Positions 12,560 through 34,038 of a DNA stretch of 64,000 bases are shown piece after piece (the first letter of the stretch is position 1; each line of letters opens with the position of its first letter). Source of the DNA: Liolophura sinensis (lineage: Eukaryota; Mollusca; Polyplacophora; Chitonida; Chitonidae); the NCBI RefSeq assembly GCF_032854445.1, contig NC_088305.1, positions 377,001 through 441,000 of the forward strand. The letters run 5' to 3'. Made by a program: the position numbers and the translations under genes. The notes beneath the pieces are model-generated. The model was not told where the DNA came from. It worked only from the letters and a program-made list of their open reading frames with translations, and did not search any database.

Positions 12560-13682
12560 TATATGTAATCTTGCGGGCTAGTTTGTTATACATTTATTTA
12601 CTTACTTTTCTATTCTTGGTGAACGCCATACTCAAAAATTACGCGAACCCAGTTTCACAGGAGGAAACCATAGTGCTTGGCGCCTTTTATTGTTTGAACA
12701 TGTCTCGCCTTATAGCATTTCTTAGATCCTGCTTGCTTTGTGACGATTTTAATCAACTTCACAGTTGATTATTTTGCTATTATTGCAAAAACTCGTGTGT
12801 CAAGGTTATTCCACTTTTACTGTTTTACGTTTTACATTGAGTGTACTTCTCATGTAAGTAAATGTGAACATAGCGTCCAGAATCTCTGGCACTCTGCTTC
12901 ATGATTGTGTATGATTCAAGGGACTTTTGGGACCAGATATTCATCGTGTTGAATTTGTTTGCCACATCTGATATGTGACTAGTTGCAATCAAAGTGCAAC
13001 TTAGATATATTAGCATGGTACACAGTTTGAATACTGGTTTCACTTATTGGCCCAGAACATACCCTGCGTCCTTCCAACACCACTGATGTCTGTTTCCCTC
13101 TGCATGTTTCCGTCCAATTTTGGCACTTTCTTAGTTCTGTGGTAGTTTGTGCTAAACCTCGTTTTAGAAATTGGTTTTGGAGTTACTGACCTGGAACGTC
13201 TACCTTGGTTGACCGCTGGTATACGAATGTCGGTTTAGACGCATATATTTATATATAGCAGAGTGAGTTAAGAAAGTCACTGTAGAGAGCTGCAGGGGCG
13301 CATTCAGCAAAACTGTCGCAACGCTGCCCCAAGCGCAGTTATCATGTTGGCGTATCATTTCACTGTGCGTTGTCATGGAAACTGCGACAGGCGCAATTTG
13401 CGACCGCTTCGTAGAACTGGCCCCAGGTAGCAACTCTCGAATGAGTTCAACTCTTGGCTGTTCTTTGTGTTTTCACTAGAAACATACTTTGTGTGTGGTT
13501 AAAGATATTAGTGAACTTGTATTAAATAAGTGTTACCTCGAATTAAAATCGATATTATAAAGGTAATAATTCCTAATACGGAACGTGAATCCTACCTGAA
13601 TCCTGTGAACTATCGTCTCTCATTCTCATGCTACATGTATTTGTAATGTGTATGGAAACTGTAAGACTGAAATTTCTTATCC
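12560..13682. other. intergenic, nothing recognised
   Basis: No coding, RNA or repeat signature was recognised between the BTB gene and the next SINE fragment. Confidence 0.4.
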
Positions 13683-13735
13683 ATTTATTTGACTAGTGTT
13701 TAACAGCGTGCTCAAGGGTTTAGTGGTACAGTTGT
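13683..13735 (-). mobile_element. SINE-A tail fragment, inverted
   Basis: 'tttgactagtgtttaacagc' and 'gtgctcaagggtttagtgg' are a diverged reverse complement of the SINE-A tail. Confidence 0.5.
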
Positions 13736-13789
13736 TTTCCTTACTGTACAGTATTAAATACAGAGATATTGAACGTGCTGGCCAAGATA

Positions 13790-13962
13790 TCTGGTGGTTA
13801 ACGTTGCCAAAGATTCTCTCACCAATGCGGTCGTTGTGAGTTCAAGTCCGTCTCTTGCGGGCTTCCTCTCCAGTCGTAGGTGGGAAGGCCTGCCAGTCCG
13901 CCGTCGTATAAGTGTAATATTCCTGAATACTGCGTAATCAAACAGATAAATAAATACACTAC
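13790..13962 (+). mobile_element. SINE-A copy with internal deletion
   Basis: Sense-orientation pieces 'caccaatgcggtcgttgtga', 'gttcaagtccgtctcttgc' and 'ccgtcgtataagtgtaatat' end in 'gataaataaata'. The middle (the 'ggtttcccccgggctc' part) is deleted. Confidence 0.75.
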
Positions 13963-14084
13963 ACAAAAGCTTACAGTTTTAATTAATTGCTGATCGCTGT
14001 CAAATCAATACTTCAATTTGATATACTGTAAAAATGAGTGGATATGTCTATAGTGAGTAGTTGTTGCGCTGTAGGCTGTGCCTG

Positions 14085-14157
14085 GTTTCCTTCCACCGTA
14101 TAAGTGAAATAATTTTGAGAACGGCGTAAAACAGGAAGCAAATAAAGAAATAAATAT
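14085..14157 (+). mobile_element. SINE-A 3' end fragment
   Basis: 'ctggtttccttccaccgtat' is followed by 'aagtgaaataattttgagaa' and a 'gcaaataaagaaataaata' tail. Confidence 0.7.
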
Positions 14158-14400
14158 GTGGAAATTCATTATTGCAGTTAGAAGATTAAATTAAAGTTTC
14201 CCGATCAAACTTAATTGATGCATTAATCTTCAACTTTTCCCCTGTATTCATTTCGTCAGATGTATAATTTCCCCAGGATGTAAATGTAATTTGCTATGCT
14301 TATTGATAGTTTCTCTGCATCGCAGTTATACCCAAACCAAAAATAAATCCTCGATTCCCTAACTGGAATATTCCATTTCTTTTTAGTTTTCAGGGTTTGG

Positions 14401-14445
14401 CCAATCGTAGTTTCTGTTACAACGGCAATCGATCGGCTGACCAAT
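14401..14445 (+). promoter_or_regulatory. paired CCAAT boxes upstream of alpha-tubulin 1
   Basis: CCAAT occurs at 14401-14405 and 14441-14445, about 150-195 bp before the start codon. No TATA box was seen. CCAAT-driven, TATA-less promoters fit a housekeeping tubulin, but the start site is not fixed by sequence alone. Confidence 0.35.
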
Positions 14446-14596
14446 GGCTTGGCAGTTTAGACGGGTTGGCCTGGATCATTCCAAAGCCACAGGCATCCAC
14501 GGAACTAACCTGATCAATTCGACATCGGGTTTTCTCACGGAAGGCACGTTACTGTCTGTGTGAGCTATTCTTCCAAAGAATTTCACATCTTCCAAG

Positions 14597-19219
<4,623 letters not shown>

Positions 19220-20500
19220 TGATCTACGCTGACCCATCAATACTCATCATCAGCAGTATACGCTGTATCAAGTTGGTCAACTCTTGTAACTTCGCTCTAT
19301 AGTCACGCCACGGCGTTTGTAACAGTATTGCGGCCACTGACCCCTAGGTTGAAAATGTAAATGAAGTTCGTTTCTCAAGCAGACAATGGATATGGAGCTG
19401 TAACATAACATTTCCCTAGACGGAATATTTTAACGATAGGAAAATTATTTTGGCTAGATTTTATCTCGTATATCTTCTTTTATTACATGGTGACTTCTAT
19501 GAAATAAGGCTATTAGAGTTGTATCTCATGACAGGTTAATGTAAAGCAAAGATATCTGTAGTCTATAATATCTAAGTTGTGTGTGTTGTCCTCTCTCCTT
19601 TTGAAGATAAATCTGTTTTAATCATCTACCCTAAAAACCATTGTTCCCAGCACCTGAAATTTGGTTTCGGACTCGTCTATGTGATCTCTAAAAAGTTGAA
19701 TTTTAAAAGAAGTTTGATTGAAACTATATATAACAGCCCACTGACATACCAAGAGACTTGTTTTACGAAGCAGTCGTAGGGTGGCGCCTGGCGTTGTGTC
19801 CATGACAACATATAATGGACACGTACAACACCGAGCAGGATAAATGCAACGATGTAACGGCTCTGGAAAAACAAACTTCAACCCTTCTTATACGTAAAGA
19901 TAATCTTAATGTACGGATATGTGGAGATTTGTAGAGTTACTTATAGGTGTGCAGTTGCGTCGGAAGCTGTTCGACAGGTACAGGCAAAAAAAAAAAAACA
20001 AAAAAAAAAATCAAAAGTAAAGTAAAGTCGAACCAGTTCAATTGCGACCAACAAAAAGGTCCACGCACACACATCTGCACAGTGGACTGTTAAACATATA
20101 AAACTACAATGAATCTATGTGTTTTATCCCTGTAAAACGATTACGGGACATCTCCAGCCGTCTAGTGTCACAAAGCTCCTGGGGGGCTAGGCGTTCCCTG
20201 GGCCCTCGCCTTCTGTGCTGAGAAAGTGGGCCGATGGCCGTACCACTTTCAAATTGCTTCCGACGCGCCTGTTGTGCGAATGTATTTTTCAGTGATTATG
20301 TCTTGTGTGAACCCTGGAGAATGTGTACTCTCACTTCAAATGGACGGATACCAGTCTGGCTTAAAGACGGTCGTTCACGAATGTTTTTGTTGTTGATGGA
20401 AAGTGATAACACCTTTTAACAGATTGATAATAAAAGTGTAAATCAAAATATTTTGCTTGTCAACTAATCGAGAAGAAGTCGCTATTATCCCTCCGGTACA
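19220..20500 (+). other. presumed 3'UTR and flank of alpha-tubulin 1
   Basis: No gene was seen. The first canonical AATAAA after the stop is at 20429-20434, implying a long 3'UTR of about 1.2 kb. Weaker variants occur earlier (AAATAAG near 19501, GATAAA near 19605), so the real end is uncertain. An A-rich run sits at about 19987-20011. Confidence 0.35.
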
Positions 20501-22520
20501 CTCAAAGAAATAATCTGTGTTAATGTTAAGAACAAATCTATTGGCTAAAAGATGCTAGAATGTATTCTGGTATTGTAACACAATATTGTGTCATATTCAA
20601 CATAATATCCTGTTAGTTTAATAGAATCGTTACGTTGATTTGATAGAATACGCGCGCTATATTTAACAAATAACCTGCTACAATAATAGAATACATTCTA
20701 GCGTCACTCAGACTTTCTGTTAAATTTAACACTATTTAAAAATTTCCCTGACTAGTATTATTTTATAAATCACAGCCAGTAAAATGTAAAAGTATTATTG
20801 TTAATAATTCATTTTCATCTATGCATAACGAAACCCACACAAAACAGGGGCGTCTGGTATTCCCGTGCTAAGCGTTGTAATACATAACAATATGTAATAA
20901 CTATAAGGAAGATCCACTGTACACATCAAACGGCCAGCATAGAGGCTGATATCAGTATACAAACACTTGTGGTTTTTGTGACGTCAAGATGATGTTCTCT
21001 ATCATGTGTGCTGGAATAAAAACTTGAACTAATATAGGTGTCTTTTTCTTAGTTGTGGCTATCAAATGGCTACTTGTGCAATACTTTTGCCTGTTTTATA
21101 CAGGGCATAATTGACTCTGGTCCAGTGAATGAATGAGTGGGGTTTAACGCCGCGATGGCAACATTTTAGACATATCGTGGAAATAAGTGTCCATAGAGGC
21201 CAGGCGTGTTCGAATCCAACTCTTGCTGCTTCGGCTATGGCTTTAATTCAGGAGACTTGACAGGTATATGGCGGTGGTTACTAGGATTTGCTCAACCTAA
21301 ACCTGACTGCCATTATAGAAAGGGAAAATTGTTTATCTATTTCGGTCACTGTTAGATAAAGAGCTTCTTTGATATTGTCACCATTTGAGACGCTAGTAAA
21401 CGTGCATTAACCCTTAATGCCTGGGTGAGCGCTTGATAAAACCATGTATGTTGCACTAGTCTATCAAGATGGACTGATCGAAGTGTGCCACATTAAAATT
21501 TTAACATTCACCGTAACACTGAATTCATTCTCACCTCTCAAAATAAACATGGCGCGCATTTCAAACTCTGATCTCCTTACCACACTTGGTAATCGCACTC
21601 ACCATCTCTGATCATTTTACCTGTGGATGATCGTAAGTTTCCTGTGCACGGTTTCCTCCGCCATGATGCTGGCCGACGTCGAATAAGTCGAATATTCTTG
21701 ATTGCGGCGTAAAACACCAATCAAATGAACACATGAATAAATAGCACACTGAGCTCATGTGTATGGACTAACATTAAACGTTTAGTACATTAAACTTGTG
21801 AATTACATTAACTGGAGCAGTGAATATAAGTGTCATGTCCGACATTCGTATACCATTCATAGTCAGTAAAAGGCGTTCCAAGTCGATAATCGCAAGATCC
21901 ATTTCCAAAACAACGTTTAACACTAGCTCCCAAAGACAAAGGTATGTAAGAAATTATACAAATAGGAAAAAAAGCCGGTAAAACACAAGAGAGAAGCGCT
22001 CATCAGTTTTATGATGCCGGGCAGACAATGGATATTTGTCTAACACAATTAAATATTGCTATCTCACAATCGAGCACAACTCTTCGCTCTGAACTCTCTC
22101 GATCGCCAAATTAAATGTGATAGCACAGACAAGATAAATTGTCAGGTGCCCAATAATGTCATTACGAATATAGTTTGACAGATGTTCCACCTAGGTCCGT
22201 CTGTACATGTATATATCATGTCAGGAAATTTAGGGGGACATTATGACGAGATTTGGATGAAATATGTGAACAGGTTTTGGTTAAAAGCATGAAGTTTCAA
22301 GAATAAACCGGAAGGTACCTGCGGAAGGTACGTGACATTCCTCCTGATTTAGCTTACTCTTAAATCCCTTGTACCATTTTATAAGAGAAATGGATCCGGA
22401 GTGACCTCTGGAGGACAGATTGCAAAACTTTACAAGCCAACATCACAGCTCGTTAAAATCATGTGGGTCAAGTTTAGACATTTATTTTCTTATCTGATTA
22501 GGGTTGTACACTGTACTCTG
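20501..22520. other. intergenic between the convergent alpha-tubulins
   Basis: Contains a dispersed repeat word at 21295-21365 (shared with about 6080) and a SINE-A end at 21645-21745. Otherwise nothing was recognised. Confidence 0.4.
21645..21745 (+). mobile_element. SINE-A 3' end fragment
   Basis: 'cacggtttcctccgccatga', 'tgctggccgacgtcgaataa' and 'cggcgtaaaacaccaatcaa' lead into a TAAA-type tail. The head is missing. Confidence 0.75.
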
Positions 22521-23142
22521 TATATATCGGGTGGGCATAAAAAATGGGCCGTACTTTGATGCTGCATTGCTCCATTATCCTTTGGTCAAACCCTTTCAAT
22601 CTTTAGACATTCAAATGGCATGATTTGTTAATATACTGACAAATTATCAAGGTCATAGCTTGAATAGTCTGTACACAGTGTTAAAATAAAAACATAGCCT
22701 CAACAACGCACGTTCCGGTGACCCGAATTGTATCACCTGTCAGGTGTCATGAGTATAGCGCGCGCTGCACCTGTGTGACACGCGTCAATCAAGTGTCGTT
22801 TTGAAAAATTATCTGGCTGTAGTGTCAGAGGAACCCTTCTGCCAGATAAGCACAAGTTTTGCTGAATCAAGATGGTTTTCTCTGCGGCGGACATGGAATT
22901 GACCACCTTTTCAAGTAAAATAAGGTAAAACATCATTTTGAAATGTCCAGAACATGCGTTTTTGACTCTATTTTGATTTTGGTCCCATGAACAGAAATCT
23001 TAAAGATGAAATTGAAATTTCGTCTGGATACTAAGGACGTAATGGCTTTTGAGTGTGTAAATTTTTAGAAGCTGACGTAAGAGGGTTTCGGAGATATTGA
23101 GTGTCAAAGTAGGGCCCATTTTTTATGTCCACCCGATATATC
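22521..23142. mobile_element. short DNA transposon with about 39-bp terminal inverted repeats
   Basis: The left end ('atatatcgggtgggcataaa', then 'aaatgggccgtactttga') is the near-perfect reverse complement of the right end ('tcaaagtagggcccattttt', then 'tatgtccacccgatatat'), with one or two mismatches. TA sits at both junctions, consistent with a TA target-site duplication of Tc1/mariner type, though the AT-rich ends make the exact edge uncertain. No full transposase is encoded. The longest open frame (minus strand, about 67 codons) is not recognisable, so it is probably a non-autonomous element. A 5'-truncated relative lies at 55060-55526. Confidence 0.8.
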
Positions 23143-23305
23143 TTATGATTGGAGGAAATCAAAGAGAGTCAAAAATATATAAACCCCACGGTTATGAGAG
23201 GGGAAACTGGATTTAATGAAAGGTTGAATCAAAATTATAGGGGATTATACTGGGAACAAAACAAACAGAAATGTTCTTTCAAACGCTACAGATACAGAAA
23301 CAAAA

Positions 23306-23422
23306 CGGGGGCCTCCGTGGCTCAGTTGGTTAGCGCTCTAGCGCAGCGTAATGACCCAGAAGCCTCTCATCAATGAGTTTAAACACAGCAAAACACCAAT
23401 CAAATAAAGAAATAAGAAACAA
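23306..23422 (+). mobile_element. SINE-A with intact tRNA-like head and large internal deletion
   Basis: The head 'gcctccgtggctcagttggt' (A-box-like) and 'tagcgctctagcgcagcgta' are well preserved. They then jump to 'acaccaatcaaataaagaaa'. About two thirds of the body is deleted. It sits just past the 3' end of alpha-tubulin 2. Confidence 0.8.
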
Positions 23423-23448
23423 AGCGAAGGGTATCCAGTTATCAACTT

Positions 23449-23454
23449 TTTATT
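23449..23454 (-). terminator. poly(A) signal AATAAA of alpha-tubulin 2
   Basis: Reading the minus strand, AATAAA lies about 80 nt after the stop codon. This is a short 3'UTR typical of tubulin genes. Confidence 0.75.
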
Positions 23455-23534
23455 CATGAATACTACAAGTTGTGTAAAATGGGTAATACTGTTACAATGA
23501 ATGATGTGAACACCCCATAAGAACTAAGACGGAT

Positions 23535-28138
<4,604 letters not shown>

Positions 28139-28305
28139 TTTTGTAGAGTTAACTTGAGATGGGTTCAAGGCAAAAAAGTGTTCAGGGTGAAGTTTTGCCC
28201 TCTCACTCGGACAGTAAAGCGTCGGTTGTGAGAGCGTTTGATCCTCTGTGACACGCTAGTAACAGCAGCTAGGCAGAATCTGAGGAAAGTTGCTCCCTGC
28301 TCTCT

Positions 28306-28313
28306 CTTTTATA
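28306..28313 (-). promoter_or_regulatory. TATA box of alpha-tubulin 2
   Basis: On the minus strand TATAAAAG stands about 170 nt before the start codon. A candidate initiator ('cctcagattc' on the minus strand) lies about 30 nt downstream, near 28282. Spacing and the close match to consensus support the call. Confidence 0.65.
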
Positions 28314-28319
28314 ATGTAG

Positions 28320-30480
28320 GCTGCCTCCCCAGATGGCTGTCTCTTAGCACGGGGTAGGGGAAAAGTTAGGGGATGGGGATAACTCCATCAGAGGGTAACA
28401 AGAGGGGGTGGCTTCCACATGTCTGAGAACTTGGCATGAAAATGAAATAAATATGGGTTGTTTTCAACAGACCCATTCATGTAAATAATTCAATATACAC
28501 AATAAATGCTGTAAAATGAATGAAATTAACGATAGTAACTTTACACAGTGTTGCCATATCATATAGTGACACAACAGCAATGACAAGAAAGTGTTTCCAG
28601 TGTCCACAGTATGTCTATATTTTGATTACTTTTATGCATGAAAACTTTTAACTTGCCACTGCCGATGGGAAATTTTAAATGCTTTCATAGGTAATTTTAT
28701 ATTTTACTAGCGTTCAATGTGGTATGAACTCTACGCATGTCCCCTAAAGCGATTAACAGGACTTGCCTTTAATCTACTTGTAAAATCGTGATAATCTGAG
28801 AGATGGATCAAGATGAAATTAGTTATGGCCATAAGTTTTTCTCTGGCGACTCCTCATCTTAGTCTCTCCAGGACGCAAAACTAACGCTGGTTTTACCAAC
28901 ACTCCAGGTACCATGATAACCCATATTGTTTATGATCGCAACATTAATTGTAATGTTGTACAGAAAGAGCTTATCGTACCGTCTTTCTTAAGATAAGTTG
29001 TTTTTGCAATTTTCCCTCTAAACGACTACAGACGTGAACATCCTGAAGTAAACTGATAAAAGTCCAGGACTATATGACTAGACATTGCAAAATACGAATG
29101 CTTAATGGTCTGAAGTGGAGAAGGTTCCTTCAGTTTACAATAACAGGAGTCAGCCCCCTCTTGACCCTCGGATGTTTCTTATTTAAATGAATGATATAAC
29201 TGGCTGTTGGAATCCTGTTATTAAGACGAAGCGTGTGGTGAGTCACGGCAACCAGCTGTTCCAGACAGAGACTGCATGATCCTCGGACTCGCGGTCTCGC
29301 GGTCTCGCGCACCAGTCATGAGGCTGCCCTGCCATAACAGATGAATCCAATTTTCTCTCCAACTACACACGTCGTTGAGATGTAATTGATGAACAGCTGT
29401 TGAGATAAGACAAACGCTTTCACAGATGATGTCGTGTGGTCTGACACTTTATCGAATGTCAAACCACGCTTTATTCTGCCTAATCCTCATTGGTCACTCG
29501 CGGCAGAGATGTACGTCTCTATTTGTGTATAGAATCTCGGAAGTGCCGAATGTGCAGCTGCCAAATTTATCTCCTGGCGAAAGAAAAACAACCCCCGTGT
29601 TGTTGTGTACACTGGGTTCAAAGTGGACGTCAAGTTGGTGACCATGTGCAGATAGAAGAGATTATCGGTCTTACGATCGAAATCCAAGCTGAACTGCCTC
29701 ACCAGTAGGACGGGGCGGGGATTTTCTGGTGATGAAGTAACTTGACGTTCGTTACATCAACCGGATGCTTTAACTCAACAACAGTTGCCACCAAAGTGCG
29801 ACTCACAGGAAATTATCAAAGGACTACGACTTTGAATCTGAATTGGTTGTCTTGCTTAGAACAGCGACTGCTATCCACGAATCATTGAAAACTATAAGCG
29901 ATTCTTCCCTCTTACATGTTACCTTTTTTATTTATTTTTTGCAAGGCTTAAAAACCATTCTCACAGCTTTAAAAGTCGTTTACAGCATAATTAAAGACAC
30001 ACAGCATAGAGAATGGAACCAGAGCTGCGACGACACAGTGTGATAATTGTCAAATGGTCGCATGTAACGAGTGAAATACTGGCTCGTGTCAGTTTACCTA
30101 ATTCAGTGTTTTATTCTGTTTGTGTAAATGCTTAAATAGCAGCAAATTACACGACCCCCGAACACCATGGCGTGACAAGAATTTGGTACAAAATGCAGGC
30201 TGGCCCGGCTGTAGCTGTACATCAGGAAGTCTGTCACATGTGTGACAAAGAGCGACTGTTTCTACAGAACCGGCTCTTTTACCGATTCCTTCACTCTGAG
30301 CCCTGACCGCTTTAAGCAAATGGGAATCAAATTAGGGCAAATGTGCGAGGAGCAAACGCGTCGAGCAAGTCTTCCTTATGCATAAACGTAGGCCTATAGG
30401 CCTATACCGGTGGCACGCAATCTATGTAGTATGCGACAAGATATATACTCGTGATTCCTATGTATACGTTTATCTAATTT
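28320..30480. other. intergenic upstream of alpha-tubulin 2
   Basis: Open frames near 29130-29710 were read on both strands and show no family features. Only a small 'cggtctcg' repeat (about 29290) was noted. Confidence 0.4.
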
Positions 30481-30481
30481 A

Positions 30482-30712
30482 GTTATTTGATTGGTGTTTA
30501 CGTCGCACTGAAGGGTATTTCTCTTATACGACGGCGGCCAGCATTATGGTGGGCGCAAAGCAGGCAAAGCCCAGAGGAAACCCATTCCAACCCGCAGATC
30601 GAAGCCAGACCTGAACTCGCAGCGACCACATCGGTGAGAAGCTCCTACGTCATTGCTCCGCGCAGGCGTGCTAACTATCTCGGCCACGGAGCCCCTCCCC
30701 ACCCCACCCCCG
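30482..30712 (-). mobile_element. SINE-A, nearly full length, inverted
   Basis: Inverted tail 'tgattggtgtttacgtcgca', core 'gacggcggccagcattatgg', body 'gaactcgcagcgaccacatc' and inverted tRNA-like head 'gctaactatctcggccacgg' are all present in order. Confidence 0.85.
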
Positions 30713-30734
30713 GCCACATTAATCTAATTAATAT

Positions 30735-30812
30735 AAGGTGACCTGACCGCCGTCGTTTAAGTGAAATACTCTTGAGTATTGCGTAAAACACCAGTTAAAT
30801 AAATAAATAAGT
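30735..30812 (+). mobile_element. SINE-A 3' tail, opposite orientation to its neighbour
   Basis: 'ctgaccgccgtcgtttaagt' and 'gtaaaacaccagttaaataa' form a sense-orientation SINE tail directly beside the inverted copy, giving a potential hairpin. Confidence 0.75.
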
Positions 30813-30819
30813 AGGTGAC

Positions 30820-32360
30820 CTGAGAACAAACCTGATTGCACTTAATACGTTACAAGGCCCAGTCGGGAAAATATTCATCTGTTCAAATAAAAAAGAAGTA
30901 ACTTCACGATCATATACATCATTGACTTTCCAAGATATGGTTGCAATATAGGCCTATACCGTTCAGGTGGGGTTAAGCCATTCACATTCGATCACATTCC
31001 ACCGGTCCGAAAACAAAATTCTTGAGTTCAAAATTGGCTTTTTTTCTACAATCATTAAAAAATCAAGCAATCAGTGTATGGGCAGACACACACTTGTACG
31101 CTTGGATTAAGCCACTTTGCATGTTTGTAAGTTTGATCTTGTCGCACTCCGTCAGCCTCTCACTTCTGCCATGGCAGCTACTTGTATAGGTTCGATTCCA
31201 GCTCTCCCTGCATGGTTCAGTTGCTATTTTATTCCGGTTTGTCGAGTATTTGGGGGAAGTGCCGATGTGATGCGTTTAACACAAAAGCTACCCGACATCA
31301 ACGTGTACGTGTACCAAAAAAAAAAAAAATAGACATGGAACAATAAGTGAAAATTATTCTCAGTAGAAATATTTCAAATTATTAAAATTAAATTATTCCA
31401 TGCCTTAGCTCTTTTATATTGCCCTCTACTGGTACTAACCCACATGTCGTATATATAGGAAATAATAACAATGTGCAGACTATTCAACGATATCTTGAGT
31501 ATGTTTGTTGCACGTGTGCACAGTTTCAGAGCAATAACATGTATTCGTAAATACTTTGACATATGACAGCATATCACACAGATGACAGCGTCAACGGAAA
31601 AACATTGACAGCCATATTTCCTGCTGAGTTTATGTTTATGTGTCATATTTTTGATTTTTAAAATTTTGCTGTATACATTCATAATGGTCTATACATCATA
31701 GGTATTTTTTTGTTCCAATGGAAAAATAGTATATTTTTAACAACAGTAATAATGCATTAACAAATGGTGTATATTTCTGTTTACAAATCCCTATAACTTC
31801 ATGAATTCTCTTCCAAATACCTGCTCGCCACGATATGGCTGAAATATTGCCGATGTGGCGTAAAGCCATAATCATTCATTCATTCCAAATACCTGCCATT
31901 GTTATTCAGATGAAATCAGAAGCCTACTTAGCACATGCACACTACTAAACTTCAAAATTTTAATAGCATAAAATTGGTATCTTTTTTAAAAACTATTATG
32001 TGTTATATGTGTTTAATATCATTAAAATATTAATGCCTTTTCTTTCAAATTAAGCCATGCACTGGATTTTAGAATTTTTAGCCCGGAGCCAAACCAGCCA
32101 TCTGTGGATATACCAATAATTCCTGAAGTCCTGAGTACCTGTCATTTTTTTGGGAACAAGACAGCTTGGCTTCGGCAACGATTAAAGATAACCCCCAAGA
32201 TTCAGAAGCAAACTGTGTATGATACCATTGGTCAAAGGGAAAATTAACTATGGTGCATAGCACGTAAAATGAGATTTACCGTGTCAAATTTTGGTTCTCT
32301 TCTTCGAGCAGTAACGTTAAATAGGTAAGATCCTACTCTCCCATTCAAGTCGTTCTTGTT
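30820..32360. other. intergenic, one small repeat fragment
   Basis: At 31830-31885 'gatatggctgaaatattgcc' and 'ggcgtaaagccataatcatt' with an (ATTC)n tail mark a fragment of another short repeat family. No gene was recognised. Confidence 0.4.
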
Positions 32361-32361
32361 G

Positions 32362-32458
32362 CTATGCCCGGTTTCCTCCCACCGTAATGCTGGCTGCCGT
32401 CGTATAAGTGAAATATTCTTGAGTACGGCGTAAAACACTAATCAAATAAATAAATAAA
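32362..32458 (+). mobile_element. SINE-A 3' half
   Basis: 'tgcccggtttcctcccaccg' through 'cggcgtaaaacactaatcaa' and (ATAA)n is a good match to the family 3' half. Confidence 0.85.
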
Positions 32459-32703
32459 TTTTACGCCATACTCAAAAATATTTCACTTATATGACTGCGG
32501 TCAGCATTTTGGTGTGGGGAAACCCAGACAGAGCCTGGAGAAAACCCACGACCATCCGCTGGTTGATGGCAGACCTTCCCAGGTACGGCCGGTGAGGAAG
32601 CCAGCATGAGCTGGGCTAGAACTCACAGCGACCGCATTGGTGAGAGGTTTCTGGGGCATTATGCTGCGCTAGCGCTCTAACCAACTGAGCCATGTAGGCC
32701 CCT
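32459..32703 (-). mobile_element. SINE-A, essentially full length, inverted
   Basis: It runs from the inverted tail ('tttacgccatactcaaaaat') through the body ('cacgaccatccgctggttga') to the inverted head ('taaccaactgagccatgtag'). It abuts the sense-oriented SINE at 32362-32458 tail to tail, forming a large inverted repeat. Confidence 0.88.
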
Positions 32704-32951
32704 GAGAAATCATTCATAAAAGTCTTTTATTGTACCATCAATTAAAAGGATAGTCCTTGCTTTTATGAAGAACAGTTCAAATTAAATGTCATTTTCTGCT
32801 GATTTTTAATATATTTTTGTTTATTTTGTATCGTATTTCGGAAATGAGAAAAATGCAAACAAAGATTGGTAAGTGGTAAGTGTGGACCATATTGATTATG
32901 CCTAGGCACGATGACTTGACTCTAATTTTAGAGTCAACGTCAAAGCCCTGG

Positions 32952-34038
32952 TCATGAAATCACTAAATTTTTTATTTTAATGTTTTTGTGCTGTGCTGCC
33001 TTCTTAGTAAAGTGGGTTTTATTACTTGAAAAGGCAGGAATTTTTAAACTGACCCCCTGTGGTAATACATCAAACAATGGAAATCCCTTATCAGCTAAAA
33101 TTAGATCACCGGGCTTGAACTGATCAAGAAGTTTTGAATGTTCTACTATTGCCATATCACTAGTAGATCCTGGATATAAATCTGAGGCATAAACAATGGC
33201 TGCATTTGTCGCAACACTAGTAACAGATTTTACAGTATATCTGCTTTTGTAATTACTATAACAAACATTTTTCCATGTAATGGTGTGGGTATGTCCTAAG
33301 TAATTTCAGTAGCATCCATGGCAACGCGTGTAGGGGGAAAACATTCAGAACTCTTTGGCATTGACCCTTTACACTTTAATTGAGAGGGCATGCCCTGTGA
33401 AATAATGCCTTCATATAAACATTCATGTAAAGGCTGAAGTATAATATTAGATATGGTAGCATAACTTGTATTAAATAGTGTACAGAGATGAACATCCGTA
33501 AAATTATGCCGAAGTTTCATTAAAGAAATGATGAGCTGATCTCCTGTTGAAATGCATTTCACTGTCCTTCCTGCATAATAATTTAAGGGGCCCAAGTAAT
33601 TTAAAAGGGAGACCAATATCTCATATACATCCGGTTGAAGACTTGTGCAATGAAGAACCTGAAAGGATAACAAAATTTGACACCCTTGAAGTTATTATGT
33701 TTTAGAACACAATCATTATGGTACAACTTTTCAATTTCACACTTTGTTTTGTTGTATAACTGAAATATCACAGTCCTGAATTACCAGTATAATATTTCTG
33801 TGACAAAACTTTCTATTACTACCCCCCAAAAAATTTGATTTAAGTGGATTATGTGATGGGTTAAATTACGTGTTGTTATTTTCACACTTAACTTTATGTA
33901 TGATTGACCAAATGTAAATATTTAGCATGTTTTCCTCTGTTTTGAGTTGTTCATAGCTTATGGAATGTTTTCTCATTTTTATCTGTTTAAGTTCATCTTC
34001 AAGACAGGAAATCCGTTTCTTTCAATCAGACACCATAC
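32952..34038 (-). pseudogene. decayed DDE transposase (DDE_Tnp_4 type, possibly of a THAP-carrying element)
   Basis: On the minus strand an exon-like block starts at 33658 after a 'tcctttcag' acceptor. It reads GDQLIISLMKLRHNFTD then TSYATISNIILQPLHECLYEG, which is the helical region before the catalytic core, then VAMDATEI holding the first catalytic Asp. The frame then breaks (a stop follows ATEIT near 33296) and resumes in another frame with TWKNVCYSNYKS, VYASDLYPGSTSD and ILADKGF holding the second Asp. The C-terminal part with the Glu is cut after about 32952. An upstream block (about 34038-33860, LEDELKQIKMRKHSISYEQL) looks like the preceding coiled coil and also carries an in-frame stop. 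Such elements move by cut and paste. This copy cannot be active. Confidence 0.8.

Noticed and set aside
23306-23345. tRNA gene
   Set aside because: The A-box region resembles a tRNA but it is the head of a SINE. No cloverleaf with proper acceptor stem and T-loop follows. The same holds for 42096-42140 and 49883-49945.
29130-29710. Several 60-72 codon open frames on both strands
   Set aside because: No recognisable domain, no splice-bounded structure, and overlapping frames compete. Treated as chance.
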